From NCBI GenBank assembly GCA_023614405.1, contig CM042689.1, forward strand, positions 309,915,132 to 309,979,131: a DNA stretch of 64,000 nucleotides, given 5' to 3'. The position numbers and the translations under genes are program-made. Shown one piece after another: positions 34,874-45,548 of this stretch. The notes under the pieces are model-generated. The model did not search any database. It was given only the letters and a program-made list of their open reading frames with translations, and was not told where the DNA came from. Origin of the DNA: Avena insularis. Its lineage: Eukaryota > Streptophyta > Magnoliopsida > Poales > Poaceae. The number at the start of each line of letters is the position of its first letter. Position 1 is the stretch's first letter.

Positions 34874-37613
34874 AGCATCTCCAAGCTTAACTCCTGCTCG
34901 TCCTCGAGTAGGTAAGTGATAAAAGAATAATTTTTGAGGTGACATGCACCATCAAAACCAAGATCAAACCATTTGCAAGCATTGGAAGCTGGGATCAAAG
35001 AACTCTAAACACGTGCATGAAAGATGGAGTTCTAACAATAAGACATAGTAACTATGCATGCAACATGAAAGGCTACAAACAAAGATCATGAATACCATGC
35101 ATTAAAAAATGTTTGTTTGTTTCACATACAGAAAACATGGCATAGTGGCATTCAGCTTGTCCCTCATGGAGTAGAAAATAGATGCATAGGACACCTTCAA
35201 ATTTCATAAGAGTGGCTAGATATAAAGAGCACAAGAACAAGCAATATCAAAAATATGCATCAATCAGTAAGTTTTGGGACACTGCACATAGAACTAAGAA
35301 TGACAACTATGCTCTCTTAACTGGTGCCTAAAGTTAGAAGGTGGAGACTCAATATAATAGTGGAAGAAAGTCCCTTCATAAAGGGAAGCAGGGATTTCAA
35401 GTTTCAAAAAGAGCTTCCAAAAATTATGGTACTTGTTAGCTTTCAGCCCTCATTGCCCCTATCATAAGCATCTTGAAGTGATTAAGGATAAAATGAACAA
35501 ACTCTGGAGTATATGCTTGACAAAGTATAAGTTGGCAATCTCATGTCCCTTGAATACAAGGGTCGCACCTCATGCTACTCAACTTTGGTCACCTGTAAGT
35601 TCTTGTCATAATAAGTACATGTGTATCATAGAGAACCGCCAACGGGGTACCCCTTGCACATGGTATAGGAGCTTTCCCATAATCAAAATGACAAGGCAAG
35701 CAGACAATGAGCATCTCAGCGATCTTTTTATTTGCTATTTTCATAGATTTTTATTGAGGATGCTTCACATATTGCTTATTATGGTGATGTTGCAAGTTTC
35801 CACCATGATTAGGAATGGCTTAGCCTAGCGTCCCAGGCATTTCCCTAACACAAAATACATAACTCCATGGACTTAAAAGCTCCCTTTTTATTTCACACCG
35901 GCGACATCCATAGACAAAAGAGCATGATATCAACTATGTACAAAGTACAAGTGCAATGTTGAAAACGTTACCCATGAAAACATGGTTCTGCTAATTCCAA
36001 CGTATAAGTGCAAGCATATACAACATAGATGACACAATGGTTCAAGTTCATTAGGGGCAAAGAATATAAAGTGTGCCGTCAAGTTTGTGAGAGCTTTAAT
36101 CACTAAGTTTTCACATAACAAAATACTTTTTAATTGGAAGATAGCTGAAAACAAGAATATACTTGGAATGGTGTAACACACCATGCATAGGAATTTATAG
36201 TGGACACTTTGGAATAACTTGGTTTCTTGGGAGTTGGAAGCATGAGTATAGCTTACTCATACAAGTGGAGGGTAGCAAAAGACTGGGAGCAACCAACTAA
36301 GAGAGCAATAATGTCCATAATCATGCAGAGCGACAAAACATTACTAATCAAAGAATATAGTGGTACTACAAGTCAAGGACTAAATGATCATAGAGGCTAT
36401 GGTGACTTGTTCATAGTCATAACATGGTGTGAGCGTGTTCCAAGTCAACCCAAACAAAACATCAAAGGAGAAAACCACAATACTATGCTTTTGCATGCTA
36501 AAACAACGCATGATTATTTCAAGGCACACTAAGCAATCCCAATTGTTTGGAATAAGTCATGCTATAGCAATAATCACTAAGCATAAGGTCAAAACAACAC
36601 CTATCATGACATGCTAAAGTCTAAGTCACAGTCAATGCAAGCTCCTCTTGCACTTTCAAGCAAGAACTTTCTACTCCTTTCCAACACCAATCAACTTATT
36701 TGAAACAACACAACGAGAACGGGGATCCAAACTACTTTATTCAAGCATACTAAACAAACTAAGCAAAGCAAACGAAAACTAAGATGCTCCAAGAACAACA
36801 CAACAGTGCATGAAACAATAAAAACAAAGTGTCTAGAAAGACCTGAACTTTTTATTGATGAAGAAGGGGATGCCTTGGGCATACCCAAGATTTGAATCTT
36901 GTACCTCTTGGATATTTCTTCGGGTGAAACTAGGGTGTCATCCCAAAGTTTGAGCTTTTGTCCATTATGCATCTCATTACATCATTCTCTCTCTACACCT
37001 GAAATTTTCCTTCATACAAAACTTCACACAATCTTCATTAGCAACATTAGTGTATTCAAAAGATAATAGACCCTTGGGTTTAGCTTTAGAATAGAAAAAC
37101 TTTTCACTAAAAACACAAGATACTGTAGCAACTCCTTCAAAAATCTCAATTTCCCAAAAAGAACCCAAAAAGGAATCAATAAGAAGCAAATGCAAATAAT
37201 GGCAGAAATCTGTCAAAACACACCAGCAGGTAGAAAACGATTTTTTAGAACATCTTATGTTGCTCAAATCAAAAAGTGTTGAACTAACAAAAGTTAGATA
37301 ACACAATGGGGGATTTATGCATAAATTTTCAGCTTAATACCACTTACAGAGACTCCTCACGAATTTTTATGATGGAGGACAGAAATCTGTTTCGGGACAG
37401 CAACTCCCCAAATCTTACTTCCCTCTCATTAGAGGTCATTCTTGACACAAAAATCAAAAAAAAAATGATAAATAGAGGTCATTACTAAAGTAATAACTTC
37501 CAAGACTCAAGGAAAATCTTGGGTTATTTCCCAACAAGTACTTTTCTTTAACGCCTTTAAGTTAGGCACAAGAAACAAGAAATCAAGTATTTTCAAATGA
37601 GGAAGCATTAACA
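34874..37613 (-). other. Internal region of element F without intact genes
   Basis: AT-rich on the coding strand with only short frames. One minus-strand stretch at 36880-36972 (reading like LVSPEEISKRYKIQILGMPK) looks like a remnant of coding sequence, but I cannot assign it. Nothing resembling pol is present. Confidence 0.5.
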
Positions 37614-38135
37614 TCAATACTTGCAGTTTTCAACTATGAAAGGTATCTCATACAAATGAGTTTTGGAGGATCCCTTCTCATCTCTCTTTGGTTCACTACG
37701 TTCATCAAAAGGATTTTCAGGAACAATCCAATCAAAATTCTTTTCAAAGGCCTCATGCATCCCAACAAGCCTAAAGGGTATGGGTATCTTAAATTCCTCT
37801 CTAGGTTTGGTTTTATCTAAAGTACCCACAACATATACACATGAGCCTATCATATTGAAACACTCGAAGACCTTTTTGGATTCCTTAGCAACATCATGGA
37901 ACTCTTTTAGCAAAGTTTCAAGAATAAATTCTCTCTTTTCAGCATTATTTTCTTCTTTTAGTTTTAGGAACAAAATTTGCATCATGGGGTTAAGGCTAAC
38001 AAACATAGCCTCCAACATATGAACTAAAAAAGCTGCAGCAATTTCATAATTTGGAGCAAGTTTTGTTATAGATCTATCCTCAATATCCTCATGCTTGCTA
38101 ACATGATTAAAGAATTCTTCAATATTTTTTCCCAA
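37614..38135 (-). CDS. gag-like protein of element F
   Basis: A 173-codon frame on the minus strand, located 260 bp after the primer-binding site in the element's own orientation, where gag is expected. It is rich in Lys, Glu and Phe, with phrases such as NIEEFFNHVSKHEDIEDRS and LKLKEENNAEKREFILETLL. No zinc knuckle or protease motif is seen. It may be a full short protein of a non-autonomous family or the remains of a longer gag; either way a structural role is only inferred from position. Confidence 0.45.
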   Translation of the reverse strand: MGKNIEEFFNHVSKHEDIEDRSITKLAPNYEIAAAFLVHMLEAMFVSLNPMMQILFLKLKEENNAEKREFILETLLKEFHDVAKESKKVFECFNMIGSCVYVVGTLDKTKPREEFKIPIPFRLVGMHEAFEKNFDWIVPENPFDERSEPKRDEKGSSKTHLYEIPFIVENCKY

Positions 38136-38393
38136 TTATGGAGCCACTACCTATTGAAAGGTCTTTCAGGGTGAACTTGGGGATCAACATGGTGAGCTAG
38201 AGCAAGGTGGCAACAAGAGCAGGAAATATTTTTTTTGTGTTTTTGATAAGAGAAAGCAAACCAAACTAAACTAATTTTTTGGAGTTTTTGATAAAAATAG
38301 GAAAACAAAACCAAGCAAAAGAAACTAAGCAAACTAAAAACAAAGTAAAGAGAGAAGTTGAGGAGGACTGCCCTTGTGAAGACGGCCTTAGCC

Positions 38394-38411
38394 TCCCCGA
38401 CAACGGCACCA
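38394..38411 (-). other. Primer-binding site of element F
   Basis: TGGTGCCGTTGTCGGGGA on the minus strand, eight bases after the 5' LTR. It fits the 3' end of plant tRNA-Asp except for two transitions. Confidence 0.75.
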
Positions 38412-38419
38412 GAAAAGCT

Positions 38420-39900
38420 TGTTATCACTGCATCAACGTGGGAGCGCTTCGTCGAGAAACCCCAAGAGCAAGGTGTGATGCAGCACAACGGCAAGTCTTC
38501 CCTCAGTAAGAAACCGAGGTTATCGAACCAGTAGGAGGAAGGAAACGTCTCAAAGGTGTTGCAAGAAACGTGGAAACCTGCACAACACAAACTCAAGACT
38601 TGCCCCAACTAACAGTGAGGTTGTCAATCTCACTGGTTGTTGTAACAAAGGATTAACTATATGGTGTGGAAGGTGATGATGGTTTGCAGCAAGTAAACAG
38701 TAACAGTGGAAGATGTATCAATGGTAAAGATTGGACCGGGGTCCATAATTCACTAGAAGTGTTCTCCTTAAATAAACAAACATGGCATGCTGGGTAAATA
38801 AATTACATCAGGGCAATTGACAGGACTGAGCAAAGCATAACAATGCAATACTAGACATAAAGATCCTATGAGATTCGATTGGGCAATACAACAATATACA
38901 TAGACTTCCATCCAACTGCATCTATGACTAAAATTCCACCTTTGGGTTATCATCTGAACCCCCTCCAGTATTAAGTTGCAAGCAACAGACAACTTCTTTA
39001 AGCAAAGTGTGCAAGGTAAACAATCCACTTGTTCCATGAACAAGAGACCATTGTTTTCTCCCTAGTGGCAACAACACATCTACAATCGTAGAGATTTCTA
39101 TCACTTCCCTTGATTAAGTAGAGGCATGAACCCACTATCGAGCATAAATACCCCCTCTTGGAATCACTAGCAGCTACTTGGCCAAGATAGCTACTAACAA
39201 TCGAGAGCATGCAAGATCACAAACAACACATACATGATAGAATCAATAAGACAAAACCATTAATCAATCTGACATAGTAACCTCAATATCCATCGGATCC
39301 CCGCAAACACAACATGCATGATTACAAATAGATTAGGTCTTGGTCATGAAAGGAGCTCACAAGATCTAAACATGAAAGCACAAGGAGGAGATACAACCAT
39401 CTAGCTACTACATGGATCCTTAGTCCAAGGTGGAACTACTCACGCTTCATACCGGAGGATGGCATGATGAAGAAGAAGGCCTCCAGGATGATCTCCCCTC
39501 CGGATCGGGTTCTTAGGGTTTAGGCATTTGGGGCTTCTTATAGGCGAAGAGGCGAGGCTGGGAGGCGACCAGGGGACCCACACCCTGCCCAGGCATGGGA
39601 CCACCCTAGGCCGCGCCTGGGGAGTGCAGCCGCCCTGTGGCGCCCCTCCGTCTCTCCTCTGGACTCCGTGTTCTCCTCGGTGAAATATTGACTTTGTCTT
39701 TTGTCCCGTCCAATTCCGAGAATATTTCCTTACTAGCTTTTCTGGAACCAAAAATGGCAGAAAACAGGCAACTGACACTGTGGCAACTTGTTAATAGGTT
39801 AGTACCATAAAACATATGAAATGCACCTCAAAGTGAAAGCAAAGTAGATACTAAACAAGCATGGAACATAAAAAATTATAGATACGTTTCCGACGTATCA
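38420..39900 (-). repeat. 5' LTR of element F
   Basis: Right repeat in the window. On the minus strand it starts TGATACGTCGG and ends in ...GATAACA, followed by the primer site. A target duplication GCGGG abuts it at 39901. Confidence 0.92.
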
Positions 39901-39905
39901 GCGGG

Positions 39906-40104
39906 CGTAGCGGTTGCAGGTCATCCTCGGTTTCATTGAGCCACTATCGTCGGTTTTATTTTCTCTTATTTTTCTTTTCTGTTTCTTTTTATTTACTTAT
40001 TTTTCTTTTGGGTGTTGTGTTGTCTGGCCCAACAGCGGTCTTAATCTTGGTAGCTATATTTATATAGTTGGGCATATGCCTGTTTCGAGGAGGTTCAACA
40101 CCTT
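39906..40104 (+). repeat. LINE-like 3' region, right part
   Basis: The continuation of the sequence interrupted at 33323, with a T-rich run (39957-40010) and a tail typical of non-LTR element ends, again without coding sequence. It runs into the hAT MITE target site at 40097. Confidence 0.3.
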
Positions 40105-40247
40105 TAGGGTGTCAAGTGGGATCCCACCAAAATCTCACTTCTAGTTCATTTGCCAAAATCTAGTGTAAAATTTTGCTCAAAATTTGAACTAGATTTTGGA
40201 AAATGAACTAGAAGTGGAATTTTGGTGGGATCCCACTTGACACCCTA
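40105..40247. mobile_element. 143-bp palindromic hAT-type MITE
   Basis: Termini TAGGGTGTCAAGTGGGATCC and its exact inverse at the other end, with the inverted similarity running through most of the element (long hairpin). It is flanked by the 8-bp direct duplication AACACCTT (40097-40104 and 40248-40255). An 8-bp duplication and a TAGGG terminus fit the hAT superfamily. It is non-coding. Confidence 0.85.
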
Positions 40248-40489
40248 AACACCTTGAACCCTGGAAACCATTCTAGCAAGCAGGATAAAGAATGGATAAA
40301 CAACAAACATGGGAATGCAATTAATCCCATGATTTCACAAAGTGCAATAGTGAGAATACTGGCAACCAAGAAGTTGTTCTACTTCTCTTATCAATTCAGG
40401 CCACACAATGGTAAGTTCCAGTACAAGCACAACAGGTAGCTATGATAACATAGCAATAGATCAGAACCTAAATGATAAGGGATTTCTTA

Positions 40490-41830
40490 TTTCATGCCCT
40501 TGGTTTGTTAGTGTTTTTTGGAAAAGAGTATATATTAATATCATAGGGATACCAATTACACCCAGCCTCTGCAACAACGCATGCCCTAGCGGCCCTAGAG
40601 ATGCACACAACCTAGAAAAAAATAAATAAGAATTACAAAAAAGAAAAGTCCCGCTACAAAGAACTAATCCTCAAAGAAATGACATAAACACCATCAGAAC
40701 AACACCAGTAGTCCTCCACTCCAATAACAACGCTTTCAAGAAGGAAAAAGTTCCCAAGCATCGTCGTTGCCCGATCAAAGATCATAAGTTTTCACCCTGG
40801 AGAAAGTCCTCGCTCACAAAGCAATGTCTTCAACAAGGACATTGCCAGGCACAACCAGTTAAGGCCAGACCTTGGATTTTCACCCTACAAGGTAAGACTA
40901 TGAACTCCCCATGTGTTTTCTTCCCGCACCAGCAGTCCCTGCAACGAGTCCCAGATCACACAGCCAGATCTCCGTCGCCACAAGAACTAAAATCAGCATC
41001 GCTACCCTCATATTCCGCTTTCCTGACATTCTCCGCATCTGACTTCACCGTGGCTCTAAGAATGGCACTTGGTGGGAACAAACAACAGAGCTTCACAATG
41101 CTCCCGCTGAAAACAAACGTCCAGAAAAACAAGGTGTGCACGACCGAATACCTTCCGATCCAGCAATCTCCAGGCATGATACGCCCATGGGAGTTCGCAG
41201 GCGGAGCCTTCCGGAATCCGCCGCTCCAGAGCAGATCAAAGAGGACAAACATCAAGCAAACCTTTGTCATCGTGCGAAATAAACCAAAGGACCACCTACT
41301 TTATTAGATCCGACACAACGATACCCACACCTCCGACCGGTTCATGGAGAATGGATCGAGCAGGCTGACCATCGGTGCCGATGAGCACATACAGCCAGCA
41401 CGCGAGGAGGACCGCTCGTCGGGGAGAGGTCCAGGCTGCGGCACCCTGCCAGCCCGCATGGCGCCGCCGCAGAGAGGCGATGCACCCCTCGCCTCTCCTC
41501 CCGCTCCGTTGCCGCCGCTTATGCACCCCACGATAATGCCTCCCGCCGAGGAGGCCGATCTGCCACCATCGAACCCATCCTTGCACCGCCCAAGAGAGGC
41601 CCCACCTTCGCGAGAAGGGACAGCCTCAGGGCGCGCCACCACCGATGCCCGCTGTCTTCGCTGGCCAGGCATGGCCGCCACCACCACCAGCGGCCGGGAA
41701 GGAAGGCCGGTGGCGGCTTCTACGGTTAGGAGGTGAGGAGCCTCCAGAGCCCTCTCACGCGAGAGGACCCGGGAGGAGATCGCGATCGGGAGGAAATTCT
41801 GATTGGCTCCAAGATCCGATTTCTTCCTCA
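40490..41830 (-). mobile_element. LINE-like retroelement, 5'-truncated, reverse orientation
   Basis: Read on the minus strand it ends GCAGAGGCTGGGTGTAATTG followed by an AT-rich GATATTAATATA tail, which I know as a common 3' end of Triticeae non-LTR elements; the preceding 1.2 kb is GC-rich 3' UTR-like sequence with a segment about a low-conserved LINE tail. No reverse transcriptase is present. The precise upstream border near 41830 is uncertain. Confidence 0.4.
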
Positions 41831-41831
41831 G

Positions 41832-41990
41832 CCGTTTAACTTTTCCTTACTTTTTCTCATCTCCTTGTCCGAAACTCTCACACGGTCTGAAACTCGATGT
41901 CCGTCAGCCTTGCCATTACATGCTGACAAGTGGGGCCGCATTCAGCCAGGTCCCGTAGTGGACCCTCGCCATTATGTGCTGACAAGTGGG
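41832..41990 (+). repeat. Left arm of a long inverted repeat pair (partner 47110-47290)
   Basis: About 160 bp from CTTACTTTTTCTCATCTCC to the first GTGGACCCTCGCC match, in reverse complement and with roughly three quarters identity by eye, 47290-47110. The arms are 5.1 kb apart and enclose the tandem arrays, the small CACTA element and the zf-XS pseudogene. They could be terminal repeats of a large element or two copies of a dispersed repeat. Confidence 0.55.
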
Positions 41991-42060
41991 GCTGCGATCT
42001 GCAGGTCCCATAGTGGATCCTTGCCGTTACATGCTGACAAGTGGGGCCGCTTTACGTTGG
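41906..42060 (+). repeat. Three tandem copies of a 54-57 bp unit
   Basis: CATTACATGCTGACAAGTGG and close variants occur at 41913, 41970 and 42024, each followed by a GGTCCCATAGTGGA-like segment. The region is GC-rich and resembles promoter-proximal repeats often seen near grass genes. No gene follows directly. Confidence 0.65.
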
Positions 42061-42089
42061 TTTCCATAGTGGACACCTCTCTCCACTTA

Positions 42090-42460
42090 TCCAGATCAGC
42101 ATGGGACCCACAACTTATCCACGTGAGCGTCAGACCTATTGCTTATCCACGTGAGCCAGCCCCACGCCCGCGCCCGTGCCATTGGCTCCCCTTTCTTCTT
42201 CTTCTCCGATGACAGCGGTCCTTCTTCGGTGACGGCGACCCTTTTTCAAGCTTCACTTCGGGCTCCCGTTCATCCTGGACGCAATATGGTGTCGTCATGT
42301 TGACTTGTATGAAGGATGACAATGGCAACCGTACGCAGATAAGGTTAGATCTTGCACCAAAATATTCCGATTAGATGGGGGCGCTTGCTGTGGAGAATGT
42401 GGTCAGCGAGCCGTTCTCATGATTTAATTGGTTTATTGAGTTAATGTCTCGGCTGCAATC
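42090..42460. other. Unassigned stretch
   Basis: It contains two copies of ACTTATCCACGTGAG-like sequence (CTTATCCACGTGAGC at 42114-42128 and 42142-42156), each with a CACGTG-related ACGT core. No coding sequence is supported. Confidence 0.4.
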
Positions 42461-42462
42461 AA

Positions 42463-43029
42463 GTAAAAGAGTGTTTATAATTAAAAACAGGGAGATGGAT
42501 GTATAAGAAATAAGAAAATGACACAACGCTTGATCACTTTAAAATTAAAAAAATTATACAACTCTTAATGTAAAAGAGTGTTTATAATTGACACAACTCT
42601 TGAACACTTTCAAATTTAAAAAATATACATCTCTTAATGTAAAAGAATGTTTATAATTGACATAACTCTTGAACACTTTCAAATTAAAATATATACAACT
42701 CTTAACGTAAAAGAGTGTTTATAATTAACACAACACTTCAACACTTTCAAATTAAAAAAATTATACAACTCTTGATGTAAAAGAGTTTATAATTGACACA
42801 ACTCTTGAACACTTTCAAATTAAAAAAATTATACAACTCTTGATGTAAAAGGGTGTTTATAGTTGACATAACTCTTGAACACTTTCAAATTAAAAAAATT
42901 ATACAACTCTTGATTTAAAAGAGTGTTTATAATTGACACAACTCTTGAACACTTTCAAATTAAAAAAATATACAACTCTTAATATAAAAGAGTTTATAAT
43001 TGACACAACTCTTAAACACTTTTAAATTA
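42463..43029. repeat. AT-rich minisatellite, about 7.5 copies of a 67-70 bp unit
   Basis: Unit core: GACACAACTCTTGAACACTT followed by TCAAATTAAAAAAATTATAC and AACTCTTGATGTAAAAGAGT. Copies start near 42520, 42590, 42659, 42727, 42795, 42865 and 42935, with a partial copy from 43002. Copies differ by a few bases and by 1-3 bp length changes. No coding potential. Confidence 0.9.
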
Positions 43030-43369
43030 CAATTTGGACATAATAATGTTGTCCTAAGAAAACCTTAAGAGTTTACTATTTTTAGAGCATGGAAAATGAT
43101 CCCTAAACTAAAATATTTATGCCTCGTACATATACGAAAATTATACACCTTTGAACTCTTTGAAATCGCACTTAGGACATGATAATGTTGTGCTAATAAA
43201 ATCCTGATCATTTATCATTTTTATGGAGTGAAATATAATGCATAAACTTGCATATACGAAAATTATAAACCTTTGAACACTATGAAATCGCACTTAATAC
43301 GTGATAATGATGTTGTAAAAAAATTATGAGAGATTATCATTTTCTCCCCATTTTCATAGAGTGGAATGT

Positions 43370-44240
43370 CACTACTAGGAAAACGGCTATAGGTAAACCA
43401 AACTTCCGTGGCTCACGTGGTTGAAGTGCCCCACGGGTAAAACAGACGTGGCTCACATGTTGGCAGTGCCCTACTAGTAACTACAACAACTATGGCGCAC
43501 ATGGTGATAGTGCGCCACAGATGTGTGTGGGCCAGGGTACAACACTATGGCGGAGGCGAAATCTAGATACACGCGCTATCTAGCGGGAGTTAGGACGAGG
43601 AACCGGATGATGACCTACACCTTCGTCGCGGTGATCATGCTTATCTTCTTTGGTTGTTTATCCTGCGTTTGTGTCTAGCTAGTTTAGATGTCTAGGCGAG
43701 CTTCCGAGCTCTAACTTGTTCGAGACACATGTATTCGCATGTCACCAACTACTTTGTAACTTGATCGAAACAATGTATAACTTATGTATTCATATATGAG
43801 ACTTATCTATATGTATTTGTTTCAATCTTGTTTTGCGAATTGTGTATTTATATATATAACTGTATATCTTATATCTGTGTGTATATCTGCCTATAATATT
43901 GTATATAATATGTATTGTATATCATCTGGTCCTGAAATTAAAAAAAAGAGACCCGTGGCACACATGTCCTACCTTTTGTGGCGCATAACAACTAAAGCAC
44001 ACATGCGCAGCTTAGTGGCGCACTGCAACGTGCGCCACAGAAGATCCAAAGCATAGCGCACCTGCCCACATATCCGTGGCGCACTAGCAGGTGCGCTACG
44101 CCTATCTCGACATAACCGTGGCGCACCAGGCAGTGTGCCACAGCTAGGAGATAGCCGTAGCGCGAGACCCGTGGCGCACCCCTAGTGCGCCACAGATGAT
44201 GTTTACAAGTGCGCCACAAATGACCATTTTCCTAGTAGCG
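43370..44240. mobile_element. 0.87-kb non-autonomous CACTA element
   Basis: The left end reads CACTACTAGGAAAACGG and the right end TTTTCCTAGTAGCG, the inverse apart from one base. A 3-bp duplication TGT is at 43367-43369 and 44241-44243, and removing the insert restores a clean tandem repeat copy. The subterminal regions, especially the right one (43950-44220), hold many GTGGCGCAC/GTGCGCCAC motifs in both orientations, the typical transposase-binding array of CACTA elements in Triticeae. No transposase is present. Confidence 0.9.
43547..43678 (+). CDS. 43-residue small ORF with a predicted C-terminal membrane segment
   Basis: ATG to TAG, 44 codons. The N-terminal half is basic (MAEAKSRYTRYLAGVRTRN), the C-terminal half a continuous hydrophobic stretch (TYTFVAVIMLIFFGCLS) close to the end, as in tail-anchored proteins. 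It lies in the centre-left of the small CACTA element, outside its terminal repeats. Whether it is expressed is unknown; it may be the 3' end of a larger gene once carried by the element. Chance cannot be excluded at this length, but the composition is unusually protein-like. Confidence 0.35.
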   Translation: MAEAKSRYTRYLAGVRTRNRMMTYTFVAVIMLIFFGCLSCVCV

Positions 44241-44515
44241 TGTCATGCATAAACTTGCATATACAAAATCGAACTTAGGACATGATAATGTTGTGCTAAG
44301 AAAATCTTGCGAAATTATCATTTTCATAGAATGTAATACATAAACTTGCATATGACAAACATTATACACCTTTGAACTCTTTGAAATTGCACTTAGGACA
44401 TGATAATGTTGTGCTAATAAAATCCTGATCATTTATCATTTTCATGGAGTGAAATATAATGCATAAACTTGCATATAGGAAAATTATACACCTTTGAACA
44501 CTTTCCCTTCAAACT

Positions 44516-45250
44516 ATATTCAAAATCATTTGTTTATGGAGTTAAAGTACCGGTGGAAAACTCATTATTTTGCATGGATAGAGGGGTGCCCCTCGACGAA
44601 TATAGGGGTTATCGTGTCCGCTAGATCATAGAGGATCAACGGTTGGTGGGCACGATCCACATGACAACTGTCTCAACCAATCAGAGCGTAGCAGCCAAGA
44701 TGAGCACATATGTGAGAGTTTATGACTAAGACAGAGAACAAAACTAAGTAGAACTTAAAAATCAAGGGCAAAACTGACAAAGGGATTCAAATAGAAAATA
44801 GAAACAAATTTAAAAATGAAAAATGCTTCTTTTATACAATATAATACATCTTGGCATACATCAAACTATTTGCAATTCAAATATGCATTAGTTTGACAAT
44901 TATTGCCTCATTCAAACAAACTATGTTTTTGGGAGGGATGTTTTGGTAAGAGGCTTGATTAGAAAGCCATGAACCTTCATAGATAGTAGGTAATTTGAGA
45001 AGTGATGATTTAGCTTAAAACTTGATTTATATACATTTTTTATGGTGGCAGGTCACATAATAAGACTCCCTGGATAGATGCCACTATGTTTTGATCTTTT
45101 TGAATTTGTTATGCGTAAAATGACTCAATTAGCTAGCTAAAACCCGTTCGTTGACTCTCTTTTGACCAGCCATCGGAGGCCAGTGTTAGTACTACAGGGA
45201 AAATTTGAGTACAACCAAACTTCCAGTGTTACACTCGAGGATATAATTGT
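44516..45250. other. Unassigned AT-rich stretch
   Basis: No gene, tandem repeat or element ends were recognised between the tandem array and the region upstream of the zf-XS pseudogene. Confidence 0.5.
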
Positions 45251-45251
45251 G

Positions 45252-45322
45252 CACAACTAAGTGGCCAAGGTTAGACATGATGGGATAACTAAGCACAACT
45301 CAGTGGACAAGGTTAGACACGG
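45252..45322 (+). repeat. Short direct duplication upstream of the zf-XS pseudogene
   Basis: GCACAACTAAGTGGCCAAGG and GCACAACTCAGTGGACAAGG, each followed by TTAGACA(T/C), form two copies of a unit of about 43 bp. Confidence 0.6.
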
Positions 45323-45436
45323 TACGCGTGTCGCGGTGCACGGGGCGGTAGCGGACGCGTGTGGTCGTGCATGGTGAAGTAGCGTACGCGGTTACGCGGT
45401 GCATGGTGGTGCAACTAAACGTCTCCTCCCTTCACC

Positions 45437-45445
45437 TTTATAGAG
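45437..45445 (+). promoter_or_regulatory. TATA-like box of the zf-XS pseudogene
   Basis: TTTATAGAG lies about 110 bp upstream of the start codon and is followed by a CT/CA-rich 5' leader (CACTCTCACTCATCACTCGC), a usual arrangement in plant promoters. Confidence 0.45.
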
Positions 45446-45548
45446 GCCTCCTCACTCTCACTCATCACTCGCTCACTCACTCACGCAACCATCTCCACTG
45501 TCCCATCACCTTCTGCAAATCCCCGAGAAAACCCCAACCACGTCGGCG

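Larger units (their letters stand above)
33324..39900 (-). mobile_element. Non-autonomous LTR retrotransposon in reverse orientation (element F, Sabrina/Wham-like gypsy type)
   Basis: Direct repeats 33324-34873 and 38420-39900 flank 3.5 kb. On the minus strand the LTR begins TGATACGTC(G/A)GAAA and ends GATAACA-like, and the flanking 5-bp duplication GCGGG (33319-33323, 39901-39905) is perfect. A primer site TGGTGCCGTTGTCGGGGA on the minus strand (38394-38411) follows the 5' LTR and fits plant tRNA-Asp with two mismatches. No protease, RT or integrase is visible, only a gag-like frame. The family comparison is from memory of LTR ends and should be treated as a suggestion. Confidence 0.88.
43011..44515. 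repeat. Second tandem array, unit about 122 bp, interrupted by a CACTA element
   Basis: The unit runs from CACCTTTGAACTCTTTGAAA through ACTTAGGACATGATAATGTT and ends GCATAAACTTGCATATACGA. Copies begin at about 43011, 43147, 43269, 44262 (shortened), 44368 and 44489 (partial). The third copy is cut at 43369 by the CACTA element. The unit's start (TTGAACACTTTGAAAT) resembles the core of the preceding 69-bp array, so the two may share an origin. Confidence 0.8.

Noticed and set aside
35433..35828. Plus-strand frame of 131 codons inside element F
   Set aside because: Antisense to the element, no motif, in internal sequence without conserved coding; likely chance.
42463..43029. Regular repeats that might suggest a CRISPR-like array
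   Set aside because: The units are head-to-tail copies without unique spacers, in plant nuclear DNA; this is a minisatellite.
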